From Spirogloea muscicola (taxonomy: Eukaryota > Streptophyta > Zygnematophyceae > Spirogloeales > Spirogloeaceae): DNA of 20,358 nt. Every line of letters begins with the position of its first letter. The first letter of the stretch is position 1. Below, piece by piece: positions 7,984 through 16,492 of this stretch. Under the pieces are notes generated by a model, which did not search any database, was not told where the DNA came from, and worked only from the letters and a program-made list of their open reading frames with translations. Both the position numbers and the translations under genes were made by a program. The stretch is taken from the NCBI GenBank assembly GCA_009602725.1, contig WELB01000015.1, positions 331,649-352,006 on the forward strand, in the 5' to 3' direction.

Positions 7984-9837
7984 TTACCGCTTATTCACAC
8001 ACTTGAGGCCACCAGCAGAGCTGTGGGAGCAGTGGCTGTTGGCGTCCTCAGGAGCTTCAAAGTCGTCCATCACGGCCTTTTTCAGCCATACCGTGTGGCT
8101 GACTTTATCGTAAGGTGCGGCCTTGTAGATGTTGACCGGGCAGTCGTGGGAGAGAATGCTGGAGCTGAGGTACGGCTCAATCTCGTGCAGGATGTAGCTG
8201 CCCTTGTCGGGCGAGCCTTCCACGCGGTCTGGGGGGCTCCACAGCTTCTGATATGTCTGGCCAAGAACTCCCTCAGCCCGGCCTGTTGTTCCATGCAGGA
8301 AAGCTCGTCACAGCGAATCCCAAAAGCAATGCAACTGGTGACGCCGTAGCAAAGAAACGCCTCCAATGTCTAAGGTTGACGCTGCCACAACCTCGTGTAT
8401 GCAGCCTCCACTGCATGGGGAACGCGATTCTCAGCACAACGTCCACATGTCTGAGGTGTCCAAGAGGACTTACCAGACAACTGTGCAAAGTCTATTCCCA
8501 TGTCGAGATGCGCGAAACAGCTCGTCGGTGTCCAGTCCTTTTGGGAGATCGGCTTTGCGACTAAGGTCATATTTAAGAGGCCCGCAATCTCCAATCTCGC
8601 CGTGTTGATGAGACCGGATCGTATCACCTTCACGCTTCCATCGGCAGACTGCCATGTTTGCTTGCTATTGGTCATGACCACATCAAATAGCGGCTGCAAG
8701 AAAGAGGAGCAAGCTCCAGTCAGTAAGGAAAGCAGATTCTGTAGGATACTCAAAGCGCCTGCACTTTGTCTACTCGCTCCTGAATGGTGATCAATTGACC
8801 AGAGTTCTCACCACGCCGTCGAAGCTGAAGAAGATGTGGTCCTCAGCTGCAGTCCAGACAGCCTCCTGCTTAGCCCCGACATACAGCCTGTGCTGCCCAA
8901 AGATGACGCCCATCGACTGCACCCATGTCAAGTCGTGGCTGCCATCCGCTGACTTCTTGCCAATGAAGTGGGCGTTGATGTGGAGGCTGGCGTCCGAGAC
9001 GATGCAGAAGTCTCTGTCCTTCTCGCCGTGGAACCAGAAAGCTACGCCGTCGCCACCGACGAGGCGGGGGTCGCCGCACAGCGAGCCCGTCTTCTGGCAT
9101 GCCGGCTTCGGAGCAGCGCACGTTGGGGGCCCCAGTGGCGAAGTGGGCCGGAAGTAGGAGTCTGCCAGGACACCCAGCTTGCACATGAGCTGGCGCACGT
9201 CTCGAGAGGTCGACGAGTGGGACAGTCTCATGGCCATGACTGACTCTGCACTGGCTCATGCCCTCGTCATCTTGGGTGCCGAGGAATACAAGCTACACCC
9301 AACGAGGTCGGCAAGTGACGCTCACTGGGCGCCGTGAAGTTGTTGTTGGTTGGCATGTCGGTTGTCCAGCCGTCAGCGGCGGGGCCTTTGACGGTGTACA
9401 TACCCGAGCCGCATTTGAGGTGCAGCACGCAGCTCTTGTACTTGAGCTGCGGGATCATGTACCGCGAGTAGATGTTTCGGATGATGTAGTACCCGTCTGG
9501 GCGCCAAATAGTAGCGGGTGAGAAGCTGGTTGTAAGCAAAAGGAGACGACGCGCAGCAAGGGGGAGCGGAGGTGACAACGGCGGCGGCGGCGGCTCACGG
9601 GTGTCGGTGGCGGTGGAGGTGTACGTCCGGAGGCCAGAGACGGCGTGGGAGCCGGTGCCGTAATCGCAGGTGAGCGTCACCTTGGCGCCCTTGAGCGGCG
9701 CGCTGTGGGGGCTGCCCAGCTTGCCGCCAGAGCCGCAGGGGTCGGCGTACACGTGGCCTGCGACGGTGCCGTAGTGCGCCCGCGCGGGCAGCGCGCCCAG
9801 CAGCGCCGCCAGCGCCGCGGTGGCCAGCGCCAGCGCC
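7984..9837 (-). CDS. Secreted Ole e 1-like plus Root_cap protein (paralogue 2), start codon missing
   Basis: Five exons on the minus strand: 9837-9599, 9496-9326, 9245-8812, 8693-8474, 8282-7984 (9239 is an alternative start of exon 3). All junctions are GT-AG and phases agree, giving about 453 residues. Order: hydrophobic signal peptide ALALATAALAALLGALPARA; an Ole e 1-like domain (VAGHVYADPCGSGG, KGAKVTLTCDYG, DTHGYYII, SCVLHLKC); then Root_cap (LCGDPRLVGGDGVAFWFHG, SDASLHINAHFIGKK, WVQSMGVIFGQHRLYVGA, CFAHLDMGIDF, GVLGQTY). The initiator Met should lie just upstream, but the N at 9838 falls there. Plant relatives are extracellular; the function is unknown. Intron 1 (102 bp) is a multiple of three without a stop, so an ORF reads through it. 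Intron 3 is absent from paralogue 1. Convergent with paralogue 1 across the retroelement-rich interval. Confidence 0.88.
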
Positions 9838-10284
9838 NCAGAGCCAGGGGGTTCGCTTTCCGGATTGTGCCACACAGCCAGGTGGGCCCGCGGATCCTTC
9901 TGCTGCCGCCTGGGTGCCCAGCACCAATGGCCTGCCCCGGACGAGCCCCCTGGCCGCGGGCTGCACGTGCGCCGCCGGGGCCCCGCGGCCCGCCGGTGCA
10001 ATGCGGCGCCGCGGCGCGCCCGCTCCGCTAGCTCGCTGTTTGAGCATGTACAAGGACCACCCGTCGGCGGTCCCAGGCGATTGCTTTGCATCGCCGGGCT
10101 GGTCGCGCCCTTGCGGCGGCCTCTGGTCTGCGCAGCGGGATTGCTCTTCCTCCCCTCACCCCATCTGACTTCCTACTGCTGACACGGGGGTACTGAGGGC
10201 GCCCTGTCTGCCTAGCCTTTGACTCCGTCATGAACACCTGTATGCATCTGGCTGGCAGTTTACAGCCGATTCATTACTATCAGC
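9838..10284. other. GC-rich 5' flank of the Root_cap gene, no gene supported
   Basis: Begins with the ambiguous base at 9838. The minus frame is open to 10091 but encodes an arginine/proline-rich stretch that does not look like a signal-peptide N-region and is probably compositional. The true first codons and promoter of the Root_cap gene should be here or in sequence collapsed at the N. 10160-10284 is unremarkable. Confidence 0.4.
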
Positions 10285-10302
10285 AGCCGCATTGCTCCTT
10301 CC

Positions 10303-10485
10303 CACTTCCAGGAGCCTAGCGCCTCTGACCTGAGGCTGCTTAGCAGGGGTTACTGAGTGATCCGCAGCTGCTTTGCTTCTTTGTGTGCTTGTTCTTCTTA
10401 GCGCTTCCCCTGGCCCCCTTCTCGTACTCTGTTCATTCTATTTTGGGCTGGCTTTTCCAGCCCCTACTCTCGAAGGGCGAGCACT
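10303..10485 (+). mobile_element. Type-A LINE 3' end (last codons plus tail)
   Basis: CACTTCCAGGAGCCTAGCGC onward encodes HFQEPSASDLRLLSRGY and TGA, matching the last 17 residues of the large LINE ORF. It is followed by GCAGCTGCTTTGCTTCTTTG, TTAGCGCTTCCCCTGGCCC and the hairpin GGGCTGGCTTTTCCAGCCC (10445-10463), then GCACTTTCTTCTC. This is a dead-on-arrival copy truncated within the last 60 bases of coding sequence. It shows most clearly the layout of the type-A end. Confidence 0.85.
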
Positions 10486-10544
10486 TTCTTCTCCTTGGCA
10501 GCCTACTTGTCATTCTTGCGTCGTCGACTGTCAGCTTGTCTGCA

Positions 10545-10745
10545 GCGAGCTCAGGCTCACGCGTTGCATCAGAAAGCTGGTCGAGCCTTAGCTGGTAGCT
10601 CAAGAGCTTGTGGATTGCCGTCCGGTATTCGGGCATCAGTTAGCGACCTCGATGTGCTGACTCGTGGTCACTGAGCGGGTCGGCTTAGCTGCAGGTGACG
10701 TACATTTGTCAATGTGCTTGCCATTGTATTTGGCCACACATGGCC
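10545..10745 (+). mobile_element. Type-B LINE 3' end, plus arm of a near-identical inverted pair
   Basis: Encodes LQRAQAHALHQKAGRALAG, then GIRASVSDLDVLTRGH and TGA, homologous to LQRSMARALHLRAGRALAA...LSDLRLLSRGY of the large LINE but distinctly diverged. The UTR follows: GGTGACGTACATTTGTCAAT, then GTGCTTGCC and GGCCACAC. The segment nearly matches the reverse complement of 11604-11804, with about five differences in 201 bases. Other type-B copies in the window are only about 85 percent similar. Confidence 0.85.
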
Positions 10746-11084
10746 CTCCATCTCTTAACACACACACATTTCCCTCCACTCCCCCCTCCTCCCTCCCTCC
10801 CCTTGCCTTGCCTTTATGGTGTTGTCAGCGGCCCCGGGCCAATTGATGGTAGTACTTGGTGGTGTTAGTGAACGTAGTACATGGTTCTGTTGGCGGACTC
10901 CGGGCTGACCAATTATGAGCAGTAGGCGGTACAACGGAAGATGTAAAGTCGATGACCATCTAACACCGGGATACCGGGCGGGTGTCGCACACCCCATGGG
11001 GTTTAGGTGGGCCTCTTGCACGCCACAAGAATCGCCGATCAGTTGAGAAGCCACCACGCCAAGGAAGAAAGAAAGCGCGGCCAG
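10746..11084. other. Spacer inside the inverted pair, no gene seen
   Basis: CACACACA and a C/T-rich stretch (about 10755-10805) follow the type-B tail, as at other copies where AACACACAC-like sequence follows GGCCCTCCATC. The rest has no recognised ORF. Confidence 0.45.
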
Positions 11085-11420
11085 ATTGACTGGTGGCTGG
11101 GCCAGCCCAAAGGCCAGCCCAAAAGAATGGACAAGGTCTGAGGGAGCTTGAGTGCGAACGACTAGGACTAAGACATCAGCCAGGCTCGCTCAGTAACCTC
11201 TAGACAGGAGATGCAGATCCGAGTAGCTGGTGGAAAGACGTCGCCCTGACGGAAGCCGGAGGCCGCCGCCAAAGCTCGGCCTGCACGCAAGTGAACCGCG
11301 AAGGCGAGGGACCGCTGCGTCGAGCGGCCAAACGCATACGGAACACCTGAGCGAGGGACCCGGCTACGTTGAAGCCAAGAGCCTCCCGCACGAAAACCCG
11401 ACGGCCAGCCCAAGAGACAT
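11085..11420 (-). pseudogene. Type-A LINE 3' fragment with frameshifts
   Basis: The minus strand encodes, across shifting frames, VAGSLAQVFRMRLA, SLAFAVHLRAGRALAAASGF, RQGDVFPPATR and SDLHLLSRGY followed by TGA, all aligned with the C-terminus of the large LINE. The tail lies at 11085-11135 (CTTGTCCATTCTTTTGGGCT on the minus strand, with GGCCAGCCC duplicated). At least two frameshifts show it is dead. Confidence 0.85.
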
Positions 11421-11603
11421 AATGACCCCTTAAGGCCGAAACTTTGTTCTTATTGTTTTTCTAAGGTGACCAGTCACTGCCACGCCCTCTACTGGAAGTA
11501 TCTGTCACCACTAAGGCCGTCTAATACTTGGCAATGCTCTCTGCGGATCTGCACGCTGTGCACCCAAGTGCCAGGCCAAAAAACGTGTTTATTAAAAGAT
11601 CAA

Positions 11604-11804
11604 GGGCCTGTGTGGCCGAGTACAGAGGCAAGCACATTGACAAATGTACGTCACCTGCAGCTAAGCCGACCCGCTCAGTGACCACGAGTCAGCACATCGA
11701 GGTCGCTAACTGATGCCCGAATACCGGACGGCAATCGACAAGCTCTTGAGCTACCAGCTAAGGCTCGACCAGCTTTCTGATGCAACGCGTGAGCCTGAGC
11801 TCGC
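11604..11804 (-). mobile_element. Type-B LINE 3' end, minus arm of the inverted pair
   Basis: Reverse complement of 10545-10745 with very few changes (for example TTGTCGATTG against TTGTGGATTG, and a few bases in the CTTGCC-GGCCACA part). The copy begins at GCGAGCTCAGG, the same point where the homology of the plus arm starts. Both arms have their 3' ends pointing inward and bound a segment of 1260 bp. Confidence 0.85.
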
Positions 11805-11924
11805 CAGGGAATGGAGAATATAAGTGCAAAGAGCGAAGAGCAAGAAGAGAGGGATCAGAGTGAGAGGTTGGCAGGGTTCACTGGACATCGTCCAAGACCC
11901 CTTCCAAAACAGTGAAAACCCTAT

Positions 11925-12290
11925 GATAAGGTGCGGTGAGCCGGCCGACCTCAACGCCGCTCGCTCGTGGGCCCAAGTCTATCGTATGAGATTGGCGGTC
12001 TCCCTTCAGCGGTCCATGGCCCAAGCCTTGCATCTGCGTGCTGGCCGTGCTCTCGCTGCGGCCTCCGGCTTTCGTCAGGGGGATAGTCCGGCAGCTGGTC
12101 TGTCGGATTCGAGGCTCCTCACTCGTGACTACTGAGTGGTCCATCCTCCCCACGTACTGCCGTAGCTTCTTCAGGCCCCTTCTTCTTGCCCCTTCGTAGC
12201 TGCTAAGCGTTTTATGGCCCCTTCAAAGCTTTGTCAGTTCTTTTCGGGCTGGCTTTTCACAGCCCCAGCCCCCATTGGGAGTGCCCCTTC
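11925..12290 (+). mobile_element. Type-A LINE 3' end with open reading frame
   Basis: Encodes CGEPADLNAARSWAQVYRM, RLAVSLQRSMAQALHLRAGR, ALAAASGFRQGD and SDSRLLTRDY with TGA at 12133, without frame breaks. It matches the last 65 or so residues of the large LINE closely. The tail continues to about 12290 with GGGCTGGCTTTTCACAGCCC. An ORF is open upstream to 11824, but that part is not homologous to the LINE. Confidence 0.85.
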
Positions 12291-13105
12291 TTCTATGATA
12301 AGGCGAAAATTGCTGCAGTGTCAATGGCTGCCCCAAAAGGCCGCACCTCTCCCTGCTCGCCCCCTTCCTCCAGCACACTCCTCGAACGTGGCCTTCGCTG
12401 CGCGCTTCGTTGCGCAAAACCGTGCCCACCCTTACGTAGGTTTCTGCCCCTTGACGTGGTCAGCGAGCTGATAAGCCGCCTCAATCTTGATCCTTGTGCA
12501 AATTTCGCTTATCCTGCTGTACAATTCAACGTGGGCCTGTTTGCAACATAGTGAGCTGAGCCTCATTTTCACGTTGTTGGCACCCTTCCTATCTCAAGAG
12601 CTTCACTACGTTGATGGACGTTAAACCTTGACAGACATTATGACACTCTTTCTGCTTATTTTATTCTAAAGTTGGCCCCTTCTTGAGCAGCATTTGGCAG
12701 CCCCAGCTCGCAGGAAGATCCAGTGAGCCCGTGACGTTCCAGATACTTGCATCTATGCAATTCGGATGAACAGACGGCCACGCCCTCTCCTTCTCCTGTC
12801 AGAATCGAGTCGGCCCATTGCTACAGCATGAATGCCTAGATGAGCTGCGGCACAGTTTCGAAGTCACGCACTTGAGCCAAGTACTCACAGTGGCTGCTCA
12901 CATGCGCTTGCAAAGGCCAGATCAACAACATCACACAGGACCTGATTCAACAACATCACACGGGACCTGACATCCCGCTTTGCCAGTCCCAGCACTACTG
13001 CTTGAGAGCACGATGTCATGCCGCCCTCGACAATGGCTCACACCACAGACTTTCTCTCCTTCTGCAGCAAGAGGCATTGTTGGCCAAAATCTTGTTGCCT
13101 TCCAG
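12291..13105. other. Spacer; short tandem duplication at 12921-12970
   Basis: No gene recognised over 800 bases. CAACAACATCACACAGGACCTG is repeated after two bases as CAACAACATCACACGGGACCTG (12925-12970), a recent local duplication. A plus frame is open through 12920-13200 but resembles no known family. TTTT/TATT-rich sequence near 12640-12670 is unremarkable. Confidence 0.5.
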
Positions 13106-13245
13106 ACATCGAAGCATGCCAAAGGCAATTGCTGCTCAAGATCGAGCAGGGCCGAGGGTTTGCTCCTCCAGACTATGTAGCATGTGCAGCACCAAAACCT
13201 GAAGTCACTGCTGACTCCGTCCCTTATGGGCAGGCATTACTGTAA
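13106..13245 (+). CDS. Possible terminal exon of an unrecognised gene
   Basis: After a pyrimidine-rich acceptor (TTGTTGCCTTCCAG, ending 13105) the frame encodes DIEACQRQLLLKIEQGRGF, APPDYVACAAPKPEV and a TAA at 13243. A TGTAA, the usual chlorophyte polyadenylation signal, overlaps the stop. The peptide has balanced composition and converges on the TPR gene ending at 13333. No family was recognised and no upstream exon was found, so it may be chance. Confidence 0.2.
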
Positions 13246-13274
13246 GCTGGAGATGTAGCAAATTTCCGACGGCA

Positions 13275-13279
13275 TTACA
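13275..13279 (-). promoter_or_regulatory. Candidate polyadenylation signal TGTAA for the TPR gene
   Basis: TTACA on the plus strand is TGTAA on the minus strand, 54 bases beyond the TPR gene's stop codon. TGTAA about 10-15 bases before the cleavage site is the established chlorophyte signal. A five-base word occurs often by chance. Confidence 0.35.
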
Positions 13280-13332
13280 ACCTGTGGCGCCAGCCACGTC
13301 AATGGCACTGGGGGCAGAACTAGCTAAGACCG

Positions 13333-15368
13333 TCATCCGCTCCGGACTGCACGGTTGAGGCGCGCCAGGATAGCGCCAGCTGACCGGTTGCTGGGGTCCC
13401 GGCGCGTCACCTCTTGGAGGTCCACGACACCGAGCTTGTACTTCTCCATGGTTTCGTATAAGATGGCACGCTGCATCAAAACCGCCACGTCACCGGGGTC
13501 TATCTCCAGGGCCTGAGCTCGCTTGCCAGGGAGAGCAAAAGTGGTCATCAAGCTACATATACACATTCACAAGCAATCAGCAACCGTGGTCACGACTAGG
13601 GTACAATAGACCAGGCCTAGTGAGACACATATGAGTGACCATAGGTAGGCAAGGAAGCAAGCAAAGAGCACCTTAGAGTATCTACAACCCTGCACTGTAT
13701 GCAACGGGAATGACTGAGTGCGCCTACTTGTTGGCGAGCATACTGCACCTTCATCAGCTATAAAGTTGCTAAAAATTAGCCTCTTCTACAGCTTGAGAGC
13801 CTTCATTTTAGAAGGGATATGAATGATGGCCTCAAGCTTGCGGCGCACCTCAGAGCAGTCGGCGACGGCCTTCTTCAGCTCACCGGCCTCTTTGTAGCAG
13901 GCCGCACGACAGACGAGGGCGTCCTTGAGTGCACTGCCGCTGCCACCTCCTCGCCGAGCAAGCTCCGCTGCCCAGATGAGCCACTTGATAGCATCCGCAA
14001 ACTGGCCAGCGCGGTGCAGCTCTATGCCCCGCGCCGCCGCTACGCCAGCCACCAGGCCTACCGGCGGCGGCGGCAGGCCCTCCAGCTCGTGTGTGGTACC
14101 ATCGACCGTGCCCGCAAAGTCGCCCCAGTCTTCTGCAGCAACCACCGTCGTTGTCGACGCTGTCGTACGACTGGCCAGGGAGTTGTCAGCTCCGCTGCTG
14201 CCACTGGTGCCCATGAGCAGCGCCTCTAGGGGATCCATCATGGTGGCGGCGGCCCTGGGCCTCACACTGCTGACGGCCACTGCACCAAAGGCTTCAACAA
14301 AGGGGTCCATCACTGGAGCGCCACTACTGGTGCCTGTGAAGAGATCGTCGAGGTTAGCCGCTGCTGCCGCTACAGAGATGGAGCTCCCTGTCGCTGCCGT
14401 TGTTGGTACTGCTGCTGGGAAAGACGTGCCAAAGAGGTCCTCCACCGAGCTTAAACTGTCCATCAAAGCCTCAGGCTGTTGGAAGCCATTGTCAAAGAGG
14501 TTGCCAGAGGCTGCAAACGGATCCACGGCCGCTGCAGGCAGCTCGCGGCTGGCAGATGAGGACAGCAGGCTGGCCGCGGGGACACCACTGACGTCTGCTG
14601 CCTCGAACCAGTCAACACCATTGCTCTCGGCTGCAGCCAAAGGTGATGCGGCAGCCTCTGTGAAGCTCGCAAAGTCGTTGGCCCTGCTTTCGTTGCCAGC
14701 AACAGAGCCGGGGTTCACCTGAGAAGCGCCACCCAAAGGAGGGCCATGAGTTTCAAGCTTAGTTGCTAGAACGGCAAAAATTCTTCAACAACGCGTTCGT
14801 ATATGACAGGCCCAGAACTGCACTAAGTGATGCAATCTGCAACAGAATGAGATCTGAAGATTTATGCTTGCCATGATGCAAGTATTCCAAGAGCCTCTTC
14901 TGTGCAGCCTGGCACTGGGTTTGCTACGGCTGTGCATGCCCGGCGCTGACAGAGAGACCCTGCGTCAGATGAGGATGTAATGGGCGCCGCAAAGCAAGGA
15001 GGAGGAAGCGGCAACTCGCTGCGAGCATAGCATACTTGAGGGCCAGCGTTGCCGAAGGCGACAAAGGGATCCTTGGAGGGGGCCGGCGGCATTGCAGTTG
15101 CCGCTGACTGTTGCCTGTTCAGCGAAGTGGGTTCGGCCGGAAGGTCCTGAGACAGGGCATTCAGGTCCCGGGCATCCTCGCCGACGATGCCGCCGCTGCC
15201 GTCACGGCCGCCACTGGCGGCGCTGGCCAGAGTGGCGGCGCCATTGCTCGACGGGGCCTTGGCACGAACCATGGGGCCCGAGGGCGACTGAATTGCAGCT
15301 CCGCCAAGAAGGTCTGCAAAGAGGTCGCGCTTGCGGGCGGCCTGCGCCGGGGGCGGCGTCCACGCCGG
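13333..15368 (-). CDS. TPR protein with clathrin-adaptor-type short motifs
   Basis: Three exons on the minus strand: 15368-15036, 14718-13849, 13512-13333 (stop). Introns are 317 and 336 bp, GT-AG, phase 0, giving about 459 residues. The last acceptor is placed so that DCSE joins ALEIDPGD, a standard TPR turn; CGAGCT nine bases upstream is an alternative. Residues about 1-320 are low-complexity with ear-binding-like motifs: DLFADLLGG, KDPFVAF, DFASF, VDPFAAS, EDLFGTS, DDLFTG, MDPFVEAF, DWGDFAG. Two or three TPR helical pairs follow at about 330-455 (ARGIELHRAGQFADAIKWL, YKEAGELKKAVADCSE, YETMEKYKLGVVDL). DPF, DLF, DFxxF and WxxF peptides bind AP-1/AP-2/GGA appendages, so a vesicle-coat accessory role is inferred. 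The 5' end is uncertain: an acceptor (GCCTGCAG) precedes 15368, but an ATG at 15386 is in frame too. Retroelement tail sequence lies about 90 bases upstream. Confidence 0.75.
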
Positions 15369-15460
15369 CTGCAGGCATGCATGCATGATCACGTCACTGG
15401 GCGGGGCCCGAGCAAATCCAGCACAGATCTTATAGAAGGGAATGTGTGTTGAGCGATGGA

Positions 15461-15530
15461 GGGCCTGAGTGGCCAAGTACAAAGGCAGGCACTTTGACAG
15501 ATGTATATCAGATCTAGCTACAAGCTGTGT
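15461..15530 (-). repeat. Type-B LINE 3' UTR fragment next to the TPR gene
   Basis: GGAGGGCCTGAGTGGCCAAG then TACAAAGGCAGGCAC matches 19202-19240 and the reverse complement of 10690-10760. A minus ORF reads from this repeat into the TPR exon, but the repeat-derived residues (HLSKCLPLYLATQ) also appear at the other copies, so they are not TPR protein sequence. It probably lies in the first intron or 5' flank. Confidence 0.75.
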
Positions 15531-15545
15531 ACTTAGCAATTAGCC

Positions 15546-15578
15546 AATTCCGATTCCAATTCCAATTCCAATTTCAAT
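15546..15578. repeat. (AATTCC)n short tandem repeat
   Basis: About five imperfect hexamer units of ATTCCA/AATTCC. It sits between the retroelement fragment and the GC-rich block. Confidence 0.8.
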
Positions 15579-15599
15579 CAAAGGAAATTGGTCGCTGAG

Positions 15600-16061
15600 C
15601 AGAGACTGGGCTCGACCTTAGTGGGCGCCCACGATGCCGCTGGCTGCGGCGGCGGCGCCGGCGCCGGCGTCCGCGACGGGGCGGGGCTGCCTCCGCCACC
15701 GTCACCAGTGGCCGGGCCTCGGCCCCCGGCGAGCTTCTGGGCTTTGAGGCTGCCGCCGCCGGCGGCGGCTGCGTGCTGCCAAGGCGCGCACCAGCCCCCG
15801 CCGTCAGAGTTTCCCTAATTGGAGGTCACAGGTTCAGATCGCGGCGCCGCCCGGCGGAGGCAGCGTTCTCGCGGGCGGGCACCTGCGCGGGCGCGCCGCC
15901 GCCGCCGAGGCCAAAGTCGAAGCGGTAGCTGGCCAGGCCGACGCCGCCTCCGCCGCCGCCGCCGCCGCCGCCGGCTGTGGCAGTGGATGGCGGTGCTGGC
16001 ATTGACCGCGACAGCGGCGGCGGCAGCAACGGCAGCTCACCACCACTGCTCGCGCTGGCAG
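15600..16061. other. GC-rich block with GGC/GCC trinucleotide runs
   Basis: Repeated CGGCGG and CCGCCG runs at about 15645-15670, 15750-15770 and 15945-15972. Several frames on both strands stay open and give Ala/Gly/Arg/Pro-rich peptides. A minus frame (15960-15826) encoding ASYRFDFGLGGGGAPAQV and a plus frame (15680-15790) encoding SATVTSGRASAPGELLGFEA look more natural than the rest, but neither can be tied to a gene. Upstream exons of the following plus-strand exon, or of the minus-strand TPR gene, may lie here. Confidence 0.35.
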
Positions 16062-16321
16062 CCGTCCGCGCTCTGGATGGCGTCCAGCCGGGCCTCGCGG
16101 CGGCCGTGCGCGCCGCTGGCAGCCCGTCCACGCACATCCGCGTCGAGGTCCTCGGCGACGGCGGCGGCGGTGGCGGCGGCAGCTGCAGCCGGTCCACCAT
16201 CCCGCTGCCGCCCGAGTACGTCGTCATTGCGTGGCGGCGCATCCAGGAGATCCTGGCGGCCCGCGTGGCGCCCGCCGCCGTCCACTGCTCGCACCGCCTG
16301 TGGGCATACGCCGCGTCCGAG
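16062..16321 (+). CDS. Internal exon resembling an FAD-dependent monooxygenase
   Basis: An acceptor CGCTGGCAG ends at 16061 and a donor GTCAGC starts at 16322. The frame between encodes RALDGVQPGLAAAVRAAGSP, STHIRVEVLGDG, a poly-Gly insert, then LPPEYVVIAWRRIQEILAAR and APAAVHCSHRLWAYAASE. Codons end almost always in G or C in this frame. The pattern (RALD..., AAGSP, then R..LQ.iLA followed by a hydrophobic-HC strand) resembles the region after the dinucleotide-binding motif in flavin monooxygenases of the zeaxanthin-epoxidase/UbiH type. The GxGxxG exon and the rest of the protein were not found; after 16330 only CCG/GCC repeats and retroelement pieces follow. It may be a gene relic. Confidence 0.35.
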
Positions 16322-16492
16322 GTCAGCCGCCGTCGCCGCCGCCGCCATTGCCGCAGCCGTCGCCGCCACTGCCGCCGCCGCCGTCGCCGTGGTGTAGGTC
16401 AAGCGTCGCCGGCGAGTATCGGGCGGCCGGTATAAGAGCGGTTCGACCGCAGCGGTGAATTGGCGGCTGCTTAATAAGGAAAAAGCTCTTTA
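16322..16492. other. CCGCCG-rich stretch then unremarkable spacer
   Basis: 16330-16395 is a (CCG/GCC)n microsatellite-like run that would lie just inside an intron if the exon before it is real. A TATAAG occurs at 16430. No gene seen. Confidence 0.4.

Noticed and set aside
9839-10091. N-terminal extension of the Root_cap protein upstream of the signal peptide
   Set aside because: Arg/Pro-rich, not compatible with a signal peptide start, and crosses an N; probably compositional open frame.
15815-15842. tRNA T-arm-like GGAGGTCACAGGTTCAGATC
   Set aside because: No matching A box or acceptor and anticodon stems upstream; most likely chance.
15826-16242. 138-codon minus ORF in the GC-rich block
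   Set aside because: Mostly poly-Gly/Pro from trinucleotide repeats; over 16062-16242 the plus frame has better composition and splice sites. A coding piece at 15826-15960 cannot be excluded.
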